The notes under the pieces are model-generated. The model was not told the origin of the DNA, made no database searches, and worked only from the letters and a program-made list of their open reading frames with translations. Source: a virus. From it: DNA of 45,843 nucleotides. The stretch spans positions 1 to 45,843 of the IMG/VR virus record IMGVR_UViG_3300037502_001688. One strand, given 5' to 3'. Each line of letters starts with the position of its first letter. Position 1 is the first letter of the stretch. This document shows, one piece after another, positions 37,079 to 44,553 of this stretch. A program made the position numbers and the translations under genes.

Positions 37079-39276
37079 TATCTGCCTACCCTTTTGAGTC
37101 CTGCTGTTGTGGCCATAGATTTCCACATTGGCCCGCCGTTAGCCATGTCAGCGATGAACACCTGCACGAATTTATTGCCCTGAGAGTCCGTTCTTTCTTC
37201 AACCCTAGTCCCTGGTGGTGCCTCGTTGATTTCGACATAAGTATTGCCGCCAGTCATAGGCTGATCTTTTTTGTGATCAATCACCGTCTCGTCAGGGTGC
37301 AGTATGGCAGGAAAGCCGCCCTTGCCATCAATGCCGCCTGTGCGTGGGCCTGAGCCTGTGTAGCCGCCGCCGAGGTAGGAGCCTTGATATTCGGTTTGCT
37401 GTATTTGGGCGATCTGTACGGCACCCAGAGCCCCAATGGTTCCGGCCAGCGCGATGCCAAGCGGCGCAGGCGGTGTTGCGAGCGCGTTACTGATGGCCAA
37501 AGCGGTGTTAACGGCGGCCTGCGCCGAGGCCATCGCTTTCCATGTATTAAATTGATCCTTGCCGCCTTTCTCGGCAATCTCAGCCATGTTGCCGAAGATT
37601 TGGCCGAAGGTGCCTAGAGCTTGTTGCTGGAAATCGGTCAGCAGTTGCAGCCCCTGATTCTGTGACAGCGCTATATTCTCCCCGCCCTGCCTAGCAATCT
37701 GCTGCATCTTCTGCTGATGCTGCCAAAACGCCTCCTCCCGCAACCGCTCCTTTTCAGCGGCTGAGATGTTGTATTCTTCAATGCGGTCGATTTGGTCTGC
37801 GTAGCGGTTGAACTCGGCTTGTGCTGGGTCGAGCTGAGCTAGGTCTCGCTGCATCCGAGATTCCATCTCTTCCGCTTCGATCTTGTCATAAAGCGCGTTG
37901 GTCAATTCTCTGGCCTGCCGCACTGCTTCGGCATCAGCTCCGTTCTTCGCTAGCTGCTGAATTTTGGCAAGCTGAATGGCGCGCTCTGATTCGCCATAGG
38001 TGTCGATCTGGAATTGTAGTGAGGCGTTAAGGTCGTTAACCTCTTCCTTTACTCGCTCTAGTGTCTTGGCGTGATCATCTTCGCCAAAGATTAATTCCTG
38101 AATTTCCTTATTGAGCTGATCAGCAGACTGGAAATAGGTGTCAATGCTGGCCTGAGTTTCGTCAAGCTCTTTTCTTAATTCTCGGTTACGGTCTGCCAAC
38201 TGGCTCGTGCTTGCCGCCTGATCACGCAACCCCTGAACAGTAGTGCCGAGAATCCCGCTAGTCATGCCGGTATCGCGCTGGCCAGCTTGCTGCTGCATCA
38301 GGCGTTCGTTCTCGGCAATCTCTTCGTTTAGCTCTTTGATCCGCTGCCGTTCTGCGGTTATCTTTTGCAGTCTGTCACGGTTTCCAGCGAAGAAGTCCGC
38401 CTTCAGTGCGCGCACCTGTGCGGCGGTTAGTTCGTCTGTGGAATCGGCTACGTCTCGGATTCTTTCGGCTAGGGTTTTGGCTTCTTCTGAGCCGTCGCTA
38501 AAGGCCCTTACAAGCCCGCCTGCAATCGCGCCGCCAATGGCAATGACAGCGCCCAATACAGCGCCGCCTGGGCCAAAGATACCGGCTAGCTGGGAGCCTT
38601 GTTGCGCAAAGGCAACCAAGGCATTCTGTCCGGCGCCAACCTGAACGGCAAAGTCACCAATCTGGTAACCGGCCTGCTGAATAGCGCCTTGCATTGGCCT
38701 GAAGCCACCCCGAGCCACCTGCTGACTCGTAGCCCTAACCATCTGCAACGTTCTGTTGTACTCAGAAATGGTAATCGTGCCACGCTTTAGCTCTGCATCA
38801 AGAACTTCAACGGCCTGCTTATACTCAACGCTTGCTCGGTACGCAGGATCAACCGAGGCCCTAAGCCTTTGGTAAGCTGAACTATATTCGCCAGTTGCTT
38901 GCGTTAACTGCAATGTCCCAGCGCGAAGCTGGTCAAAGATTGTATTCTGACGTTGAGCGGCACTTGCTGCTTCATCAGAAGATGATGCGGCCTTGCTCAT
39001 TTGAGAGGTCAGGGATGATATTTCAGAGGACAAAGCCTGCATGATGGAGCTTTGACTTTGAATCTGAGAGGACACTTGAGACAAAGCCGCGCCATATTGG
39101 CCCTGACTTTTCGCGGTAAGATCAATGATCTTGTCTAGCCGACTATAAACCCCTGCCATCTTTTCTGTGGCTTGAGTTACCTTGATCGAGCCGTCTTGCA
39201 GGCCCTTCAGGGTTTGGCGCGCCCGTTGAGCCCCATTAACATCAACTTGTAGTGCCAAACGGGCAATATCGGCCAT
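37078..39276 (-). CDS. Tape measure protein
   Basis: This 732-residue protein should set tail length and enter the host with the DNA. It is helical throughout, with long coiled coils (for example SQVSSQIQSQSSIMQALSSE and AAQRQNTIFDQLRAG), a hydrophobic membrane-like segment near 240-265 (AVLGAVIAIGGAIAGGLVRA) and another near 600-630. Lambda H-type tape measures have the same parts. GAGGT five bases before ATG 39276 sets the start; a GTG codon lies just upstream. The length suggests a medium tail. Confidence 0.92.
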   Translation of the reverse strand: MADIARLALQVDVNGAQRARQTLKGLQDGSIKVTQATEKMAGVYSRLDKIIDLTAKSQGQYGAALSQVSSQIQSQSSIMQALSSEISSLTSQMSKAASSSDEAASAAQRQNTIFDQLRAGTLQLTQATGEYSSAYQRLRASVDPAYRASVEYKQAVEVLDAELKRGTITISEYNRTLQMVRATSQQVARGGFRPMQGAIQQAGYQIGDFAVQVGAGQNALVAFAQQGSQLAGIFGPGGAVLGAVIAIGGAIAGGLVRAFSDGSEEAKTLAERIRDVADSTDELTAAQVRALKADFFAGNRDRLQKITAERQRIKELNEEIAENERLMQQQAGQRDTGMTSGILGTTVQGLRDQAASTSQLADRNRELRKELDETQASIDTYFQSADQLNKEIQELIFGEDDHAKTLERVKEEVNDLNASLQFQIDTYGESERAIQLAKIQQLAKNGADAEAVRQARELTNALYDKIEAEEMESRMQRDLAQLDPAQAEFNRYADQIDRIEEYNISAAEKERLREEAFWQHQQKMQQIARQGGENIALSQNQGLQLLTDFQQQALGTFGQIFGNMAEIAEKGGKDQFNTWKAMASAQAAVNTALAISNALATPPAPLGIALAGTIGALGAVQIAQIQQTEYQGSYLGGGYTGSGPRTGGIDGKGGFPAILHPDETVIDHKKDQPMTGGNTYVEINEAPPGTRVEERTDSQGNKFVQVFIADMANGGPMWKSMATTAGLKRVGR

Positions 39277-39284
39277 CACTTACC

Positions 39285-39662
39285 TCATTTCTGTTGCGGG
39301 TTTTCACGTTGCCGCTGATCATGTATCTCTTTACGCAGCGCATAAACAAAGGCTCTATCCATTTCCATCAGTACGCCGAACTCTTCCCGCCGTACCAGTT
39401 CGCCCCGTATGTCCGCCCATGCCTGCCACTCAACTGGCGTTAACAGTTGCGGCAATCCCTCGTCTACTCTGCGCGTGGCTGCGGCGTCTGCGTACCACTC
39501 CCACAAATACCGCCCCGTCTCTGGTGGCCTGATCCGTGGGGAGTCTACGCCGAAACGCTCGTTACGTTCTCGGCGCGTCTCCCCGTGGCGGTCTGGCGTG
39601 TCGTACCTTGCCTCATTCTCTAAAGCTCGGCACAAGTCACGGCTCAGGCTTGATAAAAATCC
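39285..39662 (-). CDS. Tail chaperone extension, T part of GT frameshift
   Basis: This frame is the -1 frame relative to the upstream G gene and has no good start of its own: the first usable codon (TTG 39635) lacks a ribosome site. It is open back to a TGA at 39678-39680, overlapping the end of G by about 34 bases. A -1 slip near 39655-39665 (AAAGGATTTTT on the minus strand) would make a GT protein of about 242 residues. It contains RYLWEWYADAAATRRVDEGL and LVRREEFGVLMEMDRAF. It lies directly before the tape measure, as in lambda. Confidence 0.7.
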   Translation of the reverse strand, partial: GFLSSLSRDLCRALENEARYDTPDRHGETRRERNERFGVDSPRIRPPETGRYLWEWYADAAATRRVDEGLPQLLTPVEWQAWADIRGELVRREEFGVLMEMDRAFVYALRKEIHDQRQRENPQQK

Positions 39663-40012
39663 TTTGTGCGCCGGACTTCAAATAGAACCTGTTCCTTGAG
39701 GGCAGGAAGCGCGCAGATTTCCTTGGCCAGCTCTGCGGAATACTTCGGCTTGTCGCCTTTCCACTCGGCGTCACCCGTGAACTCCACATCAACGATATAG
39801 GCCGCTGCCAAGGCATCGTCAAACTTCTGCTGCTCGGCTGCTGACATATCCTTGCCAGCCTTGAGGATTTCATCGTTAACCGCCCGCATGGATCGCTTCA
39901 CGCGCTCATCGTGGGTACAGGCCAGCACGAGGATCATCCCTGTATCCTCGCCCGTTGCCGGATGCTGAACGTTATACCGCTTCTCGATTGGCTTGATGCT
40001 GGAAAGATCCAT
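39644..40012 (-). CDS. Tail assembly chaperone, G-like
   Basis: This 122-residue protein opens MDLSSIKPIEKRYNVQHPAT and contains DERVKRSMRAVNDEILKAGK and FTGDAEWKGDKPKYSAELAK. Its size, place between tail tube and tape measure genes, and overlap with a -1 frame identify it as the G-type chaperone that coats the tape measure during tail assembly. It overlaps the tail tube stop by one base (TAATG-type). Confidence 0.82.
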   Translation of the reverse strand: MDLSSIKPIEKRYNVQHPATGEDTGMILVLACTHDERVKRSMRAVNDEILKAGKDMSAAEQQKFDDALAAAYIVDVEFTGDAEWKGDKPKYSAELAKEICALPALKEQVLFEVRRTKDFYQA

Positions 40013-40506
40013 TACGCAGCCTCAACGACGATTTGCTCTTGGTTCAGGCCCAGATTGTAGTTTTCCAGGTCAAAGTCCTCGTTGCCACCGTTCGGGTGAA
40101 TTGGGCCAGTCACGATGCCACGGTTGTAACGGATAGTGCCGTTGGTGCCGAGCGTGTTAGCCAGCTCATACTTGAACGCATAGTTGTTCATGTTGGTGAC
40201 GGCTGCGGCTGCGCGCATTTCAATCTGGCCAGGATCATCACCAATACGGCGGCATTCAATGGTAGGATCGCCAGCGTTTGCAATGCCTTTGCCTTTCTGG
40301 GTTACTTCAGCGGCAAGCTCGTCATAGCTGACGGTGTTCTGCTCGGTGCCGGTCTGGCCAAAGTTACCAACGCCCTTGACTTCAAGCCAAGTCAGCGCTT
40401 CATACTGGGTCTGGGTCAGGTCGGAGTTTTGGGGAAGTGCCGTGTTAAGAGTGGCGTCTACAGCAATGTAAAGCTTTGCGCCCTTCTGAGTTGTTGCTGC
40501 GGTCAT
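40012..40506 (-). CDS. Major tail (tube) protein
   Basis: This 164-residue protein should stack in hexamers to form the tail tube. TAATTQKGAKLYIAVDATLN, ALTWLEVKGVGNFGQTGTEQ and the beta-rich body with AGDPTIECRRIGDDPGQIEM fit lambda V/phi-like tube proteins. The ribosome site ACGAGGG is inside a seven-base-pair hairpin (40514-40543). Confidence 0.88.
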   Translation of the reverse strand: MTAATTQKGAKLYIAVDATLNTALPQNSDLTQTQYEALTWLEVKGVGNFGQTGTEQNTVSYDELAAEVTQKGKGIANAGDPTIECRRIGDDPGQIEMRAAAAVTNMNNYAFKYELANTLGTNGTIRYNRGIVTGPIHPNGGNEDFDLENYNLGLNQEQIVVEAA

Positions 40507-40513
40507 TAGAAAA

Positions 40514-40543
40514 CCCTCGTGTTCGTTTGTTGATCAACGAGGG
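40514..40543 (-). promoter_or_regulatory. Hairpin covering the tail tube ribosome site
   Basis: On the minus strand CCCTCGT (40543-40537) pairs perfectly with ACGAGGG (40520-40514), loop 16. The second arm is the ribosome site, seven bases before ATG 40506. In mRNA it should restrain translation unless opened by ribosomes or a protein. Confidence 0.6.
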
Positions 40544-40574
40544 TAGTATAGCATAAGGGATTGTGAGGTTAGAA

Positions 40575-40967
40575 CTATTCGCTATATTCGATAGTGACGG
40601 CGATTGACATGCGATCAGCTTCAGAACGGAGCGTGCCGGTGTACGGGTGCGAGCCTACGCGAACGTTGCCGCTGATTGGCGTGCCCTTGGGGAATGCAGC
40701 CATGACCTGCTCAGCCACAGCTCTGAGCTTTAGTTCCGACTGCGGGCGGCTAACGCATACTATCTGATAAATGCCTTGCGGGCTTACGTGTCCGTCATTG
40801 GCTAGTCTGTCGTCTACGCCGCGATTTGGCAGGAAGGTGACTTCAAGCCATGCGCCGGAGGTTGGCGGTGTAAATGGCAGGCCAAGCCACGCAATGTCAT
40901 AACCCAATGACGCAGCAATAAGGATGTCGTTTAGTGCTGTCTGGATGGTGCTGTTGGATGGTGTCAC
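40575..40967 (-). CDS. Tail terminator, DUF4128-like
   Basis: This 130-residue protein opens MTPSNSTIQTALNDILIAAS and contains WLEVTFLPNRGVDDRLANDG and GIYQIVCVSRPQSELKLRAV, which resemble DUF4128/gpU-type proteins that cap the tail. It lies between the gp10-like connector and the tail tube, the normal position. Confidence 0.82.
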   Translation of the reverse strand: MTPSNSTIQTALNDILIAASLGYDIAWLGLPFTPPTSGAWLEVTFLPNRGVDDRLANDGHVSPQGIYQIVCVSRPQSELKLRAVAEQVMAAFPKGTPISGNVRVGSHPYTGTLRSEADRMSIAVTIEYSE

Positions 40968-41386
40968 CGTCTAACCCTCTGCTCAATAGTTCGTGCGGCC
41001 TTGTTGACGATTTGGGGCCAGTTTTGGGCAGCTAGGCGGGCAAAGCCATATTTTTCTTCCATTGCGTTTGCGTATACGGCAGTCCAGCCGAAGTATACGG
41101 TATCGCCTAGCTTGGCCTGCGCAATGGTCAAAAGCGCGGCTTGCGCATCCCAAACAAAGCCCTGACCAGGCTCTGGCGCCTCGGTTTCGCCAACAGGTAA
41201 TTGGTTCAGCGCCGCATCGCCAGTATTTCTGAGAAAGCCAGTATCAACCGGCATATTACCGCCAGAGCCACGCGGCTCCTGTGCTTCCTCTACCAAGTCC
41301 TGAATAGACTGGCGATAGGTCGCTGTAAGTCGCTGCTCTGATTTGCGAACCCATGCGGTTACTTGCTTGTCGAATGCGCTAGCCAA
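40964..41386 (-). CDS. Head-tail connector, HK97 gp10-like
   Basis: This 140-residue protein has MPVDTGFLRNTGDAALNQLP, the PVDTG-LR signature of HK97 gp10/lambda Z-like tail completion proteins, and YFGWTAVYANAMEEKYGFAR near its end, also typical. It overlaps both neighbours by four to eight bases. Confidence 0.85.
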   Translation of the reverse strand: MASAFDKQVTAWVRKSEQRLTATYRQSIQDLVEEAQEPRGSGGNMPVDTGFLRNTGDAALNQLPVGETEAPEPGQGFVWDAQAALLTIAQAKLGDTVYFGWTAVYANAMEEKYGFARLAAQNWPQIVNKAARTIEQRVRR

Positions 41387-42419
41387 AGCCTTCTACCCTC
41401 CGCAATGAACCGGCAAAATCAATCCGATAAACAGCCTTGCAACGACATTGTATAGTCTGAGAACCAGAAGCGCCAAGGCTTGTGTCTCCAGGGAACATCA
41501 GGCGGTTGCCGTCAGGAGCGATAAAGGCAGACTCAAGGCCAATCGGATTATTCCGATACGTGGCCTCCATAAGCAAGTGATCCTCTCGCGTACGTGCGTC
41601 CGAGCTGCTGTCCCAGGCCTTACTAACGTCTCGCGGATCAATATCGCCCTTGATAGCGGCCTGCTTAATGGCCTCAAACTGTCCGGCCCTAAGAGCGTTA
41701 ATTGACTCGGTACGGGCGATAACTTGCCCCCTGTAAGCCTGAGTCCTACTTTGCATCGCAGTGATCATGCGATTGATCTGATCACGGTTCAGAGGCTTGT
41801 CTTGCTCGATAGCTTTTCGCACCGTTGCGTCGAATCGCTTATCCCTGAGTGCGCGGCTGAAGTAGTTGCTGTTCAGCCCTTCTAGTTCATCCCTTGCTCG
41901 CGCTACCCATTCGGCCTGACGTGATGTTAGGCCAATGAAGCCACCCACGCGCTTGCCGGTTCGCTGATCAATCCGACCAATCAGGTCTAGCGCAGACTGG
42001 CGCGGGTTAATCCCTCGCTGCACCGCCTCTGTAAGCCGCTCTCGCACCATCTGGCGCTGCTCGTCAAAGACCTCGGTAATCAGGCGGCTGGAAAGGTTAG
42101 CGAGCCACTGTGTAGCCGTAGGCAGTGCCATGTTGAACCGTGCGGGTATGGTGCCAAGTTCTAGCGGGATAGTTCCGATTTGTTCCGCACCAGTCAGTCC
42201 ACCCTGCCGATAAGCCTGCCTGATAGCCTCTTCAAGCGGCTCAAAGGTAGCGGCGTCAAGCTGGAGTAATTCAATAACCCCATCCACATTGCCCACTTCC
42301 AGAAGGCGCACGATTTCCTGAATGACGGCTTGGTCTCTTACGCTCTGGATAGCTTGGCGGAAGGCGCGCAAGACTGCCTGTTCTTGGGCGGTTTGTATTT
42401 GTAGGAGGTTAATGGGCAT
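41379..42419 (-). CDS. Head morphogenesis protein, Mu gpF-like
   Basis: This 346-residue protein is helical over its first two thirds. Near 235 it has the Mu F-type signature VIARTESINALRAGQFEAIK, then WDSSSDARTREDHLLMEATY and a closing TIQCRCKAVYRID (CxC). Such minor capsid proteins join early head assembly and usually follow the portal gene; here the gene lies among connectors several genes later, an uncommon position. Confidence 0.85.
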   Translation of the reverse strand: MPINLLQIQTAQEQAVLRAFRQAIQSVRDQAVIQEIVRLLEVGNVDGVIELLQLDAATFEPLEEAIRQAYRQGGLTGAEQIGTIPLELGTIPARFNMALPTATQWLANLSSRLITEVFDEQRQMVRERLTEAVQRGINPRQSALDLIGRIDQRTGKRVGGFIGLTSRQAEWVARARDELEGLNSNYFSRALRDKRFDATVRKAIEQDKPLNRDQINRMITAMQSRTQAYRGQVIARTESINALRAGQFEAIKQAAIKGDIDPRDVSKAWDSSSDARTREDHLLMEATYRNNPIGLESAFIAPDGNRLMFPGDTSLGASGSQTIQCRCKAVYRIDFAGSLRRVEGFG

Positions 42420-42579
42420 CTTCGCCTACACTTAGCTCAATGTCGCCATCTCCTACTAAGGCATAAATGGCAAGCTGGACATCTTTCGGCAAGTCACTGA
42501 AATTCTCCGACAGCAATCGGATCAGACTCTTGACCGGCTCAATGTCTTTAACCTCAATCTGCAATTTCACATCTGCCAT
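42409..42579 (-). CDS. Small hypothetical protein
   Basis: This 56-residue acidic protein opens MADVKLQIEVKDIEPVKSLI. GGAGGGAG precedes ATG 42579. It contains LSENFSDLPKDVQLAIYALV. No family is recognised. It follows a strong terminator, so it may start a new transcript. Confidence 0.62.
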   Translation of the reverse strand: MADVKLQIEVKDIEPVKSLIRLLSENFSDLPKDVQLAIYALVGDGDIELSVGEDAH

Positions 42580-42606
42580 AACTCCCTCCACTCCAATCAG
42601 TATATC

Positions 42607-42629
42607 AAAAAAGCCCGCGTTGTGCGGGC
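42607..42629 (-). terminator. Minus-strand intrinsic terminator within the late region
   Basis: On the minus strand GCCCGC pairs perfectly with GCGGGC around ACAAC and is followed by TTTTTTGATA. It should stop most late transcripts between head and tail genes unless they are anti-terminated. Confidence 0.8.
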
Positions 42630-42636
42630 GGGGTGG

Positions 42637-42837
42637 TTAGTCTACGTATTCCTTGAAATATTCTTGCAACGCCTTAAACGCGTCCCGGTCAACAACAGAT
42701 TGTTCGTGGCCGTGCAAGATGCTAGAAGCAATCATTTCAAGATAGCCGATCCTGAACTTTAAATCTTTTATCTCTTCCTCAAGCGGATAAACATCACACT
42801 CTGCACAGGGCGCAATATTACCGTGTTCACATAACAT
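42637..42837 (-). CDS. Small Cys/His protein
   Basis: This 66-residue protein opens MLCEHGNIAPCAECDVYPLE, with a CxxH...CxxC set that may bind zinc, then a helical part. GGAGGGAG precedes ATG 42837. It looks like an accessory (moron-like) gene: it is followed by its own terminator and preceded by a repeated intergenic box. Confidence 0.62.
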   Translation of the reverse strand: MLCEHGNIAPCAECDVYPLEEEIKDLKFRIGYLEMIASSILHGHEQSVVDRDAFKALQEYFKEYVD

Positions 42838-42859
42838 AATCTCCCTCCAACAAAAAACC

Positions 42860-42872
42860 CACCCCAACCATA
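42860..42872 (-). repeat. TATGGTTGGGGTG box, minus-strand copy
   Basis: Read on the minus strand this is identical to 16731-16743. It lies about 25 bases before the ATG of the small Cys/His gene. Confidence 0.5.
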
Positions 42873-42908
42873 AGCCAGAGCGGGCCTCCTGTCTAATACC
42901 GTTTAGTT

Positions 42909-43271
42909 CTAAACCCTACACCCAATATACCAACCAACCGTCGGCACTTCCTCGGTGATTGGGTCAACCATGATGATTTGGTAGGTGGTGCCGTTTACTT
43001 TCATCTTTCCGGATAGCGTTGGCGTTGTGCCGAATTCAGGCAGCATAACCATTAAATCGCTCGCCTGAATATAGCCGCCGTCGATGTAGGTGTTCTTGCG
43101 GTTGCCTGACACCTTGATGCCGCTCACCGGATGCTCTGCCCCTGGCGTCAGGACAGGGTTGTACTCAGGGCCGGTTTCGGTGTCAGGCTCTTGATAGATC
43201 ATGGTGCCTTGGCCGTACTTGGTTAGCAGCTTATCAGCGGTTGTGCGGAGGCGGTTGTAGAGGTCAGCCAT
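42909..43271 (-). CDS. Head closure / stopper protein candidate
   Basis: This 120-residue protein opens MADLYNRLRTTADKLLTKYG and contains ASDLMVMLPEFG and KVNGTTYQIIMVDPITEEVP. This is the pattern of small head-completion proteins (stopper, gp16/FII-like) in long-tailed phages. It lies between connector genes and overlaps the Ntn-hydrolase by eight bases. Confidence 0.75.
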   Translation of the reverse strand: MADLYNRLRTTADKLLTKYGQGTMIYQEPDTETGPEYNPVLTPGAEHPVSGIKVSGNRKNTYIDGGYIQASDLMVMLPEFGTTPTLSGKMKVNGTTYQIIMVDPITEEVPTVGWYIGCRV

Positions 43272-43746
43272 GACTAGATCCTGCACACGGTTTGTCGTCT
43301 ACAATCTCCATGCGATCAACATCAAAAACGGTGATCTTGCCGCCCGTCCCTGTATCACGCATGGCTGCATATTCTACTGCCTCTTTTGCGGTCTTGCCGT
43401 GGTCTAGCGCTGACAGCGCATAAATCTCACCACTTCCCATTGCATCGCTGTAGGTTACAGGGCTTCGGCATGGTTCGCCATCGTCTGTGACAATACACTG
43501 GAAAACTTGACCATCTCGCACAAGGAATGCTGAACACTCAATAGGCCATTTCGGCGCGTCAGGGTCTGTCGCGTTTATGTGGGCAATGAGCCTTTCTATG
43601 TCGGATACTGAGCCACAGATAAACCACCAATCATCGCCGTCCCTCTTCCACTTTATGTCATCGCCCGTGCAAATCCTGTTTCCCTGAGTTACTTGCCCAT
43701 CAACAGCAATCTGCCTAGCGGAGTGGTCGTATACGATTGTAGTCAT
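43264..43746 (-). CDS. Proteasome/HslV-like Ntn-hydrolase
   Basis: This 160-residue protein begins MTTIVYDHSARQIAVDGQVT then QGNRI, like proteasome beta and HslV subunits. After removal of Met, Thr1 would be the nucleophile, D15 and K31 (DDIKW) close to the usual D17 and K33. GSVSDIERLIAHI and GSGEIYALSALDHGKTAKEA also fit the fold. The start at 43746 is supported by ATGA coupling to the small gene upstream. No other protease gene is seen among the head genes, so it may process capsid or scaffold; this is inference. Confidence 0.8.
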   Translation of the reverse strand: MTTIVYDHSARQIAVDGQVTQGNRICTGDDIKWKRDGDDWWFICGSVSDIERLIAHINATDPDAPKWPIECSAFLVRDGQVFQCIVTDDGEPCRSPVTYSDAMGSGEIYALSALDHGKTAKEAVEYAAMRDTGTGGKITVFDVDRMEIVDDKPCAGSSHG

Positions 43747-43862
43747 TTTCGCACCATGTGAACCATGCCAGTAAACCACAACTTTCCTGTGGCAATGTTA
43801 TAGACTTTTCTGGATACCCTAAAGTACCAACCAAAGCCAATATGCAGATAATATTGCTTCAT
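43743..43862 (-). CDS. Small hypothetical basic protein
   Basis: This 39-residue frame opens MKQYYLHIGFGWYFRVSRKV and is rich in aromatic and basic residues. It is joined by ATGA overlaps to the connector upstream and to the Ntn-hydrolase downstream, which supports real translation. The function is unknown. Confidence 0.55.
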   Translation of the reverse strand: MKQYYLHIGFGWYFRVSRKVYNIATGKLWFTGMVHMVRK

Positions 43863-44323
43863 CCTCTACGCACCCCAAACTGAAATCCGCCACCGTTGGC
43901 CAGATAGTTACGCAGCAAGGCCGTCAACTTGGGGTAAAGCGTAGTCTGGTTGCCCTTGTCGCTGTACTGAACCGATACCTCGCCTACGCGCTCGGCAGTC
44001 ACGCGAGGCGCTACACTACCTAGCAAGTCTGCGCCAGTGTCGCAAATTAACGCAGCGGCCATCTGGGCCTGCTTGATGGCGTCAGGGACAGCCGTATCAT
44101 CCAGTTCTGCGCCGTTCAGATAAACGCCTGAGCGCGGCCATTCTAGCGCCTGAGATGGATCTGTCTTGCTGCCCTTAAACGCCCGCGTCTCAATATAGTC
44201 CATTGCTTGAATTAACAGAACGGACAAATCAGCCGCCGCAATCGTAATGCCCCGATCATCGGCGTATGTCTGCAACTCCGCTTCCGTAACGTAACTGTTT
44301 GTGCCTACTGTGATGGTTGCCAT
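43859..44323 (-). CDS. Head-tail connector, DnaT-like family
   Basis: This 154-residue protein opens MATITVGTNSYVTEAELQTY and has LEWPRSGVYLNGAEL near residue 62 and YPKLTALLRNYLANGGG near its end. These match the DnaT-like/adaptor proteins that bind the portal ring. It is the first gene after a terminator downstream of the capsid genes. Confidence 0.83.
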   Translation of the reverse strand: MATITVGTNSYVTEAELQTYADDRGITIAAADLSVLLIQAMDYIETRAFKGSKTDPSQALEWPRSGVYLNGAELDDTAVPDAIKQAQMAAALICDTGADLLGSVAPRVTAERVGEVSVQYSDKGNQTTLYPKLTALLRNYLANGGGFQFGVRRG

Positions 44324-44334
44324 GCGCCACCTAT

Positions 44335-44356
44335 AAAAAAGCCCTCCGTAGAGGGC
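44335..44356 (-). terminator. Minus-strand intrinsic terminator after the capsid genes
   Basis: On the minus strand GCCCTC pairs perfectly with GAGGGC around TACG and is followed by TTTTTTATAG. It should cut late transcription after the capsid block, giving more capsid than connector mRNA. Confidence 0.82.
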
Positions 44357-44362
44357 TCTGGT

Positions 44363-44542
44363 TTACTCGTCGCCCTGATCTTTGGCGGGCCGTCCACGCT
44401 TTGGCGCTTCTGGCTCAACCCCTCGGGCTCGCTTCAATACTTCAATCAGGTCTTTGTCCTCGGTCTCGAAACTGCCATCCTTGGCAGTCACGATTCGACC
44501 TTTGAAGACAACCTGCTTACCTTGCGGTGCAGTGAACTTCAT
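44363..44542 (-). CDS. Small head protein with AT-hook-like tail
   Basis: This 59-residue protein opens MKFTAPQGKQVVFKGRIVTA and ends with a basic tail containing PKRGRPAKDQ, an AT-hook-like RGRP core. It directly follows the major capsid gene and precedes a terminator, so it may be a minor head or head-completion protein; DNA binding is possible from the tail. The function is unproven. The 5' part is repeated at 1-82. Confidence 0.7.
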   Translation of the reverse strand: MKFTAPQGKQVVFKGRIVTAKDGSFETEDKDLIEVLKRARGVEPEAPKRGRPAKDQGDE

Positions 44543-44553
44543 TGGTCACTCCC

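Noticed and set aside
39285-39635. Independent gene starting at TTG 39635
   Set aside because: No ribosome site precedes it, and the frame is open upstream into the G gene, so expression by frameshift is more likely.
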